Source: Protostelium mycophagum (Eukaryota > Evosea > Variosea > Protosteliida > Protosteliaceae). Taken from it: DNA of 49,937 nucleotides. The position numbers and the translations under genes were made by a program. The notes beneath the pieces were generated by a model that made no database searches, was not told the origin of the DNA, and saw only the letters and a program-made list of their open reading frames with translations. This document shows, piece by piece, positions 22,830 to 32,900 of the stretch (positions within the stretch are counted from its first letter, which is position 1; each line of letters starts with the position of its first letter). Location of the stretch: NCBI GenBank assembly GCA_002081555.1, contig KV920940.1, positions 1 through 49,937 of the forward strand, written 5' to 3'.

Positions 22830-23063
22830 TTTGTGTGTGATGATTCGGGTGTTGTGTTTCAAATTTCGAAACTTCCATTCTTGAACATCACAAAAAAACA
22901 TAGAAAAACGCCGGAAACCGCTCACTTAGAGAAAGGGAACAGGAATTAGCATTTGTTACACAGCTTCTAATGGTATTAATGCCCTCTATATAAATTGAAT
23001 TTTTGTTTTTGTACATCTGAAAACAATAATCGTAAATCAAATCATCAGCACAATACATCGATA

Positions 23064-23069
23064 TTTATT
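23064..23069 (-). terminator. AATAAA sharing its first base with the TBCK stop
   Basis: Sense CAATGAATAAATATC: the final A of TGA is the first A of AATAAA. Confidence 0.5.
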
Positions 23070-26000
23070 CATTGAAATGGGTAACCACCATGTAGAGTGC
23101 TCACAAAAGGAAAATGTCGATTCACCAACTCATTTCCAATCTATTTTTCATCAATGTTGCATCATCCAATTGCATCTTTCGCTGTACACATATAGAAATG
23201 GGAATTCGCTCACTCTCGGGCCGTAATACATGCTGCTTATGTCTGGAGATCCGATGATCAGAATGTGTGTCTTTCGGTACTTCTCGAGTTCTTCTGTGTT
23301 GATCGAGCCATCTAAGTTGAACAGCTGCATGTGCACTGCCTCTGGAAGGTGTGATATTTCGTACCTGATGCCGTCAGTATTTCATCACAACAGCTCCATT
23401 GTTGTAATCCTCATTAGAATGTGATTTTTGATGTGCATATTTTGTATCTTTTCTGCCCTATGATGATCTAATCAATGATGGACATACTCTAGTTGAGGTC
23501 GTATGTCTATTGCTGTGATCAATTTGTGATTGTCTTGCAAATCAGATAGAGACATCCTGGGTGCCAGCTCTTTCTTCAAAACCTATAGAAGTCATTGAAT
23601 TAAACTCATCATCTTCCGCTTTCGAGGTTTGTGACACACCTCTAGGGTCAGATTCAAATCTCTGACGTTGTAGTCTGCATTTCCCCTCTCTAAATAATAT
23701 TTCACTTCTGTCAGACTGGCAGGAGTGCAATGGAACATAGACACAGAGTCCTCAATGGCCAACTGTATATTCACGGGCGGTAGATTCGAAAACAAGAAGA
23801 TGCAGTTGTTAAAGTCAACGGGTATGATCTTGTCACGGAGCTGCTTCATGATAGCTACAGCCATGAAATGAATCAATGAGAACGGGGAGACTAAGAGGAT
23901 GTCCCAACAGTTGAAGATCTTATCCAGATGAAGGAAGTCTGGGAAAATCAATTCAATAGTTCTTTGAATATTTTCTCACAACTGAGAGTTGTCGAGATGT
24001 ACAAATAGACAACAGATGCGCGTAAAGTTTTGTGGGCCTGACAATATTATTTTCAGGTGATTCTTTATGTTTCCAAAGCCATTTTTGATTTTACTTATGT
24101 TTTTGTGGATAAAAAGCTTCAAATTTGTTTGCAAATTAAAAATACAATAAAATCTTGAATAACGAGGAGCTCACGGGAGAATAGTGTCAAAAACCAACTG
24201 ACGGCGTATAAGTCCGGGTAAAATCCGATATTGCTCAGATGCGAGGCCAACTCGGGGTCATGATAGGCCATCAGTTGGCTGAATATTAACAGCGTCTCCT
24301 GATACGTGTCAAAATAACACGACATGACACGATGACATCTCTACCTGAAGATGTGACATATTGTCCTTTGTGAAGAAATTTCTGAGATATTTTTGGACGA
24401 ATAAATCCATTGAGCAGAAGGCCTTTGACCAATCGTTTAGATGTAACAGTAAGAATGGTGCCAACACTGAGTCTAAGCCTTGCCAGTACACAAGCGCACC
24501 GTCATATTTAGCCACCCAACATTTCAGAATGGTCTTCAGACCTGGAAAGTTCCGTGAATATTCGAGGGGGATGGATCAAATGGTGACGAAATATCAGAGA
24601 AATTTCGGTTTTTTGGCTCACCTTCTTTTGCGTGGGGTGTGGACATCATTTTATTGTACTGATGACATCTCGGTATGTCCAAGTCAATCTGCTTATCTAC
24701 ATCTCTCAGCGAAAATCCCATTTTCCCGCCAAAATCCAGATTCAAATTTCGAAATCTCACCAGCGGGACCTTCAGATATATAATCATAAGAGTCAAATAT
24801 CGCCTTTGAATCGGAGGGAACGCCCAGAATGGCGGCCCAGATTTCGCCCCTCAGAGCTGGAGGAATATCTTTCCTTGCCTCTTTGATAATCTCGATTTGT
24901 GTGATTGGGTAGTCCGGTAGCAACTCTTTGAATACTGAGCTTCTGTATCTGAAAGTACTCAGTCTAAAAATAGAACAGAATAAAACCAAAAAATAGTCTG
25001 TCACAAAAAACCCCAGCGCAAGCTTATCCTTGGTATGTTGAAGCCCAAAGATATCCAAAGATGTCCATAAGATGTCCATAAAATGCAAAAGAGTTCGTCA
25101 CGAGGGCTTCCCAAGTGGTCTCCCACCTTAGTACTGGCCTCGCTCAGACACGCTTGACTTCGCAGTGCGGCAAGGGATGCGGTAGACTGTGTCGATATGA
25201 ACGAACCCGAGTATTGCACAACATTCTACCATCCGATTCAAAGGATGCGAATCCAAATGCGTCCACATATCACATTTGATTTTTGAAACAGGATTTTGGC
25301 GGGAAAATCGCATCACCTCTGGTAGTGGATACTCTTCTCTCTGTAGATCACCGAATAATTCAGCATGAAATCGAATGAGGGGTCGTAGTTCTGTATGTGG
25401 TGTCTCTTTTCCTTCGATGATACCTAAGACATTCATTCGTCAAGTAATTGATGCGAAATACTTGTATGTGCATTCAATAGTTTCTGATGTAGTCGTGCGA
25501 ATAAATTCACGTCGAACGACTTGTGATTTTACAATTGAAATAAAATAAATTCACCTTTGTGGAAGTCTCAAAGATAGCTGGGGGGACGGAGATAATTTCC
25601 ATTCTGTACAAAAACTCCGGGTCGGAGTTTATGATGACATCAACTTTCGTGGAATGTGACAACATCATATTGGGCAATCTATCTATAGAGCACCCGTGTC
25701 CCTGGAATTTTCAACGAATTTTCATCGAGATCTATATCTTCAAGTTGAAAAATAAAATCGTCTCGCACTTGGGCTTTGTTTGTGAAGAGTAGGAGTCGGT
25801 TGAATCTCTTGTCTAAGCTGCCATATCCTACTGCCTTCCAGCCTTTATACAATTCTTCAAGTGGGTCAACCTCTATCTACAACGAGTAAATATAGTTTAT
25901 TATATAAGAAAAAAATAGCATAGACGCATAAATGTAATATTTGCGAAGAATTGAAATGCAGAAAACATAAATGTCAAACTACAGCGTCACCTGTTGTTCT

Positions 26001-28059
26001 ATATACTGCCTGTCATTTTTACGTGATTGTGTGGAGGCGCTCCTTCCCCTCGTCGAAATTTCCAGGAAATCTCTGTCAGGATAATGGAATGTGGAACATT
26101 CACTCGAGTGCTGCACCAGCTGGTGTAGACTGGCATATATCTTGCCTTTGTTTGTAGTGAAGCAAAACCCGAATTTGCCGGGCTCATTCAACCTGATGAT
26201 GTTGTGATGTGTTACTCGATCTGATCTCTTCTCAAAGACAGACAAAGTATAACCTTGTGTCCTGCCCCCGAGCTTGAATGTGTCAGAAGTGTCATTTTGA
26301 CATCTGTCAGATTTCACCTCACGACGTCTGACCAACAGTGTGTCTTCCGTGTGTTTTCGAAGAAAATTCTCCGCATCGGATTGTGACAAGTCGTCAAAGT
26401 ACCAATCACCCAACTGTTCGCTCATCTTGTTCTCGGAATTCCCATGGGAATCAAACAGATCCATGTCAAGATCTAGATCTATCATCTCCATCAACTATAA
26501 AATCTCAATCTGTGATCTAAAAACTAAAACCCATGTAGAGCATATCCTCACTTCTATGGGATCTTGTGGAAGATTCACGGGTTCGATTACTTCCCCCGAC
26601 AATATTTGTTCCATTTTTGAGATCAACCCATCGACATCTGAGTGTACGTTCATTCACGTCATCTTACCGTGACAACGCGTGAACTTACCGAGATGTAGAC
26701 TGCGCAATGCGGGCTTCATCATCCACATCTTTTTCGAATTGACCTCCGCCTTCCATCTCTGTACAGAGGGGTGACTCCACAGTTGTAGAGCGTCAGGTCT
26801 ATTTCTGGGAGACCAGGTGAGACATGACATTATGACGTCTTTAAAATCTGCTGAGACATCTTTGTGGGCTTGATCCAATTTTGATTTCAGCCATTCACTG
26901 AAGAGGTCCTATGCTCCGTTAATATTTTAAAATGGTCCAAATGAGCATCACCTGATGTGTGTCTTCATCATCAAAAGACAAGAGGTCTTGTGGTGCAGAA
27001 GGGGCTTCTTTCTGCTTTTCTTGCATATATTTATAATACGGACACTCTTTCTGGTCAAGTGGCAGAGAGCCAGCCATCTGCAACAAAATAATTCCAAAAC
27101 TGTGGTCGTTTAGACCGCAAACTAAATAAATTCTGATATGATAGCAGAATTTTCGAGAATTAAAATGAATTGATTATTTTTTTTATTCATAAAAAATATT
27201 AAATTGAAAAAAATATGAAAAAATGTGAAATAAATCACCTCCAGATATCTGATTTATAACAGCGTTCCGGGAACGGTGCATCAGAATGTGAATGGACCAT
27301 CACCTCAGGTGCCATGTGTGAGATATCTCTATAAGATGTCACAACTCGATCTTGACGCGTGAACAAACCCAATAACAAAAGGTGCATCTTTAGAGTTATT
27401 CGTGAGATGATAGATACCATAATCTAAAGACAGCTTAAGCTGTTCATCCTGTTCAAAAATGAGGTGTCATGTGATTGATGTCGTCACACCTCCGAGATGA
27501 GCACATTTTCCAGGCACAGAGCTCTATGTGAGAGAGGACATTGTTCATTTGTGTGGAGATACACCAGAGCGTCTAAAAGCTCACCACACCATTTATCCAA
27601 TAATTTCCCGTTGCTTCCGCTGTGTTCATGAGATCACACCAAAGAAAGCAACAAATTCAACAACTCGATTACCTCCCGTGATAAGATGCAACTTCTTGAG
27701 AGGACAATTTGTCTTTCAAAGTTTTCGTGAAGTGTTCACCAACAAGTGTCAATCGATCTAGATTCTTTAAAATCACCATTCTTTGGAAATGACCGAGACT
27801 CACTCTGTTTTCCAGGTATCACATCGAAGATCTTGGTGATATGTGGATGGCTTAATTTACTGAGATTTTCGAAACGATCCAGAACACCAGTCTTGAGAGG
27901 AGAAGCACTCAGATAGAATGACTTTATCCCTAACACTCTCTGCCCATACCTGTCGCTCATCCTCTCAATCTTTTGACACCCGCGAATCGTGTGATGTGCC
28001 GGACCAAAGGATCGTGCCTCGACTATTTTCAGTCTTGGAAAACAATTCACATGGAACAT
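23069..28059 (-). CDS. TBCK: TBCK: pseudokinase-SH2-TBC-rhodanese protein
   Basis: TBCK is a FERRY-complex/mTOR-linked protein with pseudokinase, TBC (Rab-GAP) and rhodanese domains. In order: pseudokinase (about 28059-26690) with [31 protein letters not shown] (Ala for the catalytic Asp of HRD), [10 protein letters not shown] (DYG for DFG), HMAPEV and SWSPRNRP-like end; an SH2 domain (26410-26095: [52 protein letters not shown]); a linker with [22 protein letters not shown] (about 24950-23700: [26 protein letters not shown] arginine finger, VYWQGLDS glutamine finger, [17 protein letters not shown]); and rhodanese ending [19 protein letters not shown] at TGA 23071-23069. About 20 introns, one containing a 5S gene. 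The SH2 is not in human TBCK. ATG 28059 is the most upstream plausible start; ATG 27960 is an alternative. Confidence 0.9.
24299..24344 (-). repeat. TGACA-type intron (TBCK, TBC domain)
   Basis: A 46-nt intron ending TATTTTGACACGTATCAG, 16 of 18 positions identical to the RhoGEF intron at 34043-34088. Frame joins DNMSHLQ to [17 protein letters not shown] as in other TBCK proteins. Confidence 0.7.
25087..25090 (-). terminator. Pol III T-run terminator of the 5S gene
   Basis: TTTT on the minus strand immediately after the 5S 3' end (GAACTCTTTTGC). Confidence 0.7.
25091..25208 (-). rRNA. 5S ribosomal RNA gene inside a TBCK intron
   Basis: The minus strand holds a 118-nt 5S rRNA. Its ends pair as helix I (GGGTTCGT at 25208 with ACGAACTC at 25091). 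Internal landmarks match eukaryotic 5S: CCGCATCCCTTGCCGCACTG (loop B/C area), GCGAAGTCAAGCGTG (box A-like, family GAAGTTAAGC), GCCAGTACTAAGGTGGGAGA (box C; family AGTACT--GGTGGG-GACC) and CCACTTGGGAA. A TTTT terminator follows. The gene lies entirely within the 353-nt intron 24964-25316 of TBCK, in the same orientation, between exons encoding REEYPLPE and [16 protein letters not shown]. It looks complete and likely transcribable by Pol III; expression is not shown. Confidence 0.9.
26273..26317 (-). repeat. 45-nt stopless TGACA-type intron inside the SH2 domain
   Basis: Sense GTGAAATCTGACAGATGTCA then AAATGACACTTCTGACACAT and TCAAG. It is a multiple of three with no in-frame stop, so it could be retained as a 15-residue insert in the SH2 BC loop. 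Removal gives [18 protein letters not shown], the normal SH2 spacing. Confidence 0.55.
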
Positions 28060-28164
28060 CTCACAGTCCCTCAGATCAATGTAGAACGTGCAGGTGGTCG
28101 TTCCCCAGAGCTATCAAGCGCGAGGTTAAGAGGAAGCTCGAGAGCTCGTGCTTTGGTGGAAATA

Positions 28165-29935
28165 ATGAGCAGCCCTGAACTGAGTTCAACTCAGACCACG
28201 CCAAGAGCGTATACGCCTAGAGGATTTACATTTTCAGAATCAGGAGTGATGGTGAGTGTCATCATAATAGAATTAGCTGGTGATGATTACAGCTCGAATC
28301 AGACATGCAAGACATGATACTGCGATTAAGAAGAGAAGCCGGAAAACTCAGACAGATCATCGATGACAAAAACTCAGACATTCACAAACTGGAGTATGAG
28401 ATCGAGAGGAGGCAGGACAGCTACATCAGAAGAGAGGGAAAATATCAGAATCAGATCTCCACTTTAGAACATAAATTGAACAAGGTGTGTTCATTCACTA
28501 TGAATAGCTGGCTCAGAGCTTGAAAAGTCGTTGTACAAGTACTTGAAAAAATCAACTCTCATGAATTTCAGGAGAGGTCACTGGCTGAAGGCATGGTACA
28601 AATCAGAGACATGCACAGGGATGCCCTGGTCGGTGTTACAGCTCTGAAGGATGCTAAAATTAGATTGACACGAGGTGCAATTCGAACGATACACATAGCG
28701 TTTTTTGACGTTTTTACAGATTTCGACGATCTAAATTTAGAGAAGAGACAAGAGATGAAGAAAGCCAGAGAAGCACAAGAAGAGAGAGTGAGATGTATCT
28801 GTAATCACATTACAGTGTTTTTCATTTTGCGATGAAGCAAACACAAAACATAATTGGTCCTGCAATTATGATATCTGACCCAGTGAAAGGATAAGGAAGT
28901 GATAGAATGGACGAAACAGCTGAACACACTACTCTCAGAAGTCGAAGATTTGAAACAGAGGTCCAAAAAAATGGAGGAGGAAAACATCAGGGTAAGAGGA
29001 TCCAATGTTCTCGTATTCGCTGCAAGAGCAAGCGTTTTCGGTCGTGATCCCATCAACATATAACCAAACGAGCAGCTGCGCCTGCGAAACGATCAAATGA
29101 TGTCAAATGAATTCTGAAACAAGTAGTTGAAACGCGAGAACAGACTGTTGGTTCGGCAATGTAAATTTGAGATGGAGGTTCCCCTCCTGTTTGTAGAAGC
29201 CAAAAAAAAAATCAAGGAACTCACCACCTTATTGATGAAAAACGAGGACCGTCTACAACGACAAACAAAAGAACACAATGATATACGAGATAAATATAAC
29301 AATTTGATTGTGGGAAATTATGAGTACAACGATTTGGCCACAGAGAAAGAGAGGGTGAGCTCGTTAAGATGTCTGATTCTGCACTATGCGATGATAAGAT
29401 ATCTCAGCAGGATCTCAAGGACACAGATGTATTTGGAGGAGATTGAGAAATTAAGATTAATGTTGGAGATCCACCAGAAAGAGGACGATCTACAACTCGC
29501 TGCATATGAAAACTTGATCATCCCTGCGGACAGGCACGGGATACCCGTTGTAGACGAAGACGAACAAGTGGAAGACGCTTATAACGATGACCAAGATGAT
29601 CAGAACAATGAGGACCATGAAGAAGCAGAAAAGAATGGGACATCAAGCGATAAGCGCAACAACAACACAGAGCCACCAAGGCCAACACAACATTTCTTAA
29701 CCAAAGGACCTCTGAGGCGACAAGACAGCAGGAAAGGGGAGATGAGATCGTTCCTCCAGCGGACATCGTCGTACACACCAAATAGCCCTGCACCAAGAGA
29801 GGATGAATCCCCACAGAGTGAGTGAAAACAACAAATTTTTCAATATTAAAATTCGATTTAATATATTCAGGAAGTCTGGCTGATATTATGGGTGATCTGA
29901 TGCAAGAAGAACTTGATTCTGCAACAACTTCTTAA
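28165..29935 (+). CDS. Coiled-coil protein with acidic, Ser-rich C-terminus
   Basis: I do not recognise the family. From ATG 28165 (MSSPELSSTQTTPRAYTPRG) a short disordered N-terminus leads into long heptad-rich coiled coil: MQDMILRLRREAGKLRQII, KNSDIHKLEYEIERRQDSYI, VEDLKQRSKKMEEENIR, LKRENRLLVRQCKFEMEVP, KKKIKELTTLLMKNEDRLQR. Then a very acidic stretch (DEDEQVEDAYNDDQDDQNNE) and basic Ser/Pro-rich tail, ending SLADIMGDLMQEELDSATTS at TAA 29933-29935. About seven short introns. The frame is also open upstream to ATG 28051, but that would overlap the TBCK start codon (ATG 28059 on the other strand), so the inner start is preferred. A cytoskeletal or basal-body role is possible but only a guess. 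Confidence 0.65.
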
Positions 29936-29977
29936 CGAAATTACGATTTTGTAAAAAGAAGCAACTTTAGCTCGATT

Positions 29978-32900
29978 TTATGTTTTTTTAGCCTTTTTCT
30001 CTTGTGATTTTGTGACTTTGGCGAGGAGTTTGTCGTGCTTCTCTTGAAGCTTCGCCTTGGCGTCCACTTCTATCTTCAATTTCTTGGAAATCTCGTCCAT
30101 TTTGGGTGGGAATTCGTCTTTCCATAGTGAGAGTTCTCTCCTTTGCTTTTTCTCCTCGTTTAATTGCTTGTTTAATATTGTCGTGTCATGCATCACCTTC
30201 CAAATTTAAAAATATATTTCTGAATCATTCCAAGAAAATATACAGATTATTCCAAGAAGATATACGGATTATTCCAAGAAAATGCTTTGAAATTTTCCAA
30301 AGTAAAAGAAAAATAAATAAAAGTGTTCTCACCTTCTTTGTGTTTCCAGACTCTCCTGACTTACTCTGTGATGACGTCATTAAATAAATAATATTATAAT
30401 ACGGTGAATTCAATTCCAACGAGACACACCTGTCCCTCCTTGATCTGCATGATCTGCATCGTCAAGGTGACGAGATGCTCCTTCAGCTCAGTCAGCTCCC
30501 TCTTCTGCTGACTTCTCAACAGAAAATCCGCTGAATTCTGTCATTCTACAACCCCATCTACAACGAGCCCACCTTCTTTTTCACCCTGTGATTCCACCAT
30601 GGAAACGTGGGCGCTTCGGATCTCTTCTTCGCATTTTTTCTTCCATTCGTTGAGAGCCTCCAACTTCTTGTTCTCTTCTACTATGTCATTGTTGGCATCT
30701 TTCACGGCCTCAAGAGACGCGGCTTTCCAAGTGCTGGCGTCGTCACCTTTCGCGAGTTGTGCGGCGTTAAGAGATGCGAATGAGGCTCTGATCATGTTGC
30801 GAGAGTTTCTGTCTTTTGCTGAAAAATATTCAATGGGGTGGAGTTTTTATACTTTTATTTGTTTATTTAAATTTTTCTTTGTGGCGCGAAGCGTCATTTT
30901 TGAGAAGTAGATAGAAAATGTTTCAGAATAATGGATCGATCTACAACGATGTAGATACCTGATAGGGAGCTTTGAGATGTCTCATTACTTGTACCCGTTG
31001 TGGGCATCACCACTGATGTCCTTCTCATTACTCTGCTTCCCTCTGGTGACAATATGGGGTTGTTCACCTGAAATTTCACTCAATTTGCTGCGAAATTTCA
31101 GGAAGTAGATATCCCACCTCGTTGAAGGCTTTGAGCCATTGGTCCTTCTCCGCTTGACTCTGGGCGCCAAGTGTCATTTTGACACCTGCTGCTGACACCA
31201 GCTGCCATCCATACCGTATATCTACAACTCGTCACTTGTGATATCACAACTAGAATCTGAAGATTAAATATCGATATCATAAAATCGAACAAAATAAAAT
31301 AAGATGTCATAGAAAAGAACAAGATATCATGTGAAGAAAATAAGATGTCATAGAGAAAGGACTGACATGTGGCATCGTTCCATGATTGGATGATACTTCC
31401 TGCCATCTTCATCTCTCCTCTATATGTGATCTGCCTGCTCTTAGAGGACAAACTGTGCCTCTTATTTGCTCTGCTTCTCATCAGTAACGATCATAGAAAA
31501 AAAAAACGTTGTAGATCAGAAATAAATAATAAAAAACATCGTTGTAGATGGAATTGTAGATCAGAAATAAATAATGACGAACCTCTTGCCGAAAACGAGC
31601 AGATCTGAAAACAGGAAAAACACGAAGCTCCTTGGTTTTGTGGATTTGCCCTCCAGGAGTGCAATCAGCTCTCCTTCTTTTACAAAGGTCCTCTCGTCAT
31701 TATCTGCGAGATTCTCCATGCCCAGAAGGGACGCCACCTTTTTTTCTCAGAAATTTCTTGTGAAATTCCGCGAATCTGGTTACGTACTTGGTGAATTTTC
31801 GCGAAATTTTCTTCCATTCTTTTTGTTTCGTTGACAAGACTTGTCAACTCCTCCATCTTCTGACTCGCAAGTACTAGATCTTTCAATATTTTGGCGGGAA
31901 AATTATATCCATCTACAACTCACCAAGTTGCTCGTAGTCAAGGTGGTATTCGTTAGTGTATTTTAATAATTCTTTTAACAACAGTGGATATCGGCAAATC
32001 CTCTGAACGGGTTTCACCAAAAAATCACCAATTCCAAGTCCATTCAGCTCGGAATCTTTTGTCACTTCCTGTCCAAAATGTCATTTTGACATGTCATGTT
32101 GAGACACTCACCTTCAACCACTTGTTGAATCTGTCATTCTCTTTTGTTAACTTGAGCAGCATGGAAGTGGACTGCTCCTTATTTGCACAATATACAGAAT
32201 AAATCGTCAATTCGTCAATCTACAACGAGTCATTTTCGATGATAAAAAATGTCGACAAAAAGACTTTTAAATCATCTCGAATGTTTTGAACCACGATGGC
32301 TTCTATATGATCAATTTATAATGATGCGCTGTCAAAGTACATTTTTTGCGGCTTAACCGCCAAGATATATTTCTCTGTTATTTTTTTGGATGTTTTTTAT
32401 TATTTGCAGCAAAAAGCCGCAGAGATACATTTCCCGTACAATTTTGTACAATTTTTTTGACAAAACCGTAACGATAATTTTTCTGTTCTTTTTAGTGCAA
32501 ATTGCGGCAAAATACACTTTGGCCGCTACCACGCTACAATCTCTTTGTGTTTTCATTTTGACTCTTACCATTTCCAAGAAAACGTCTCCTACGACCCAGT
32601 ACTCCGGTGATGAATTCTCCATCTTGTCTTGAAGTCTTGCAAGCAATTTTGAATTCAAAACTTCCAGATCTCTCACGTTGGAAAATAAACAATTCACGGT
32701 GGCTTCATCTACAATCGCGTTGTAGTTGAGCGATTCCATGAAGTTCTGTGAATTTTCAGGAATTCACTTCTGAAAGATGCGAGTGGACTGAAATATGCGA
32801 AAATCCCACGTTGACGATGATGCGCAAGTGCTTCACGTAGGCTTGTTCTGTTGCGACGATTTCTTTGATGACGGATAACCTTAGATTCTCCGTCTTTTTA

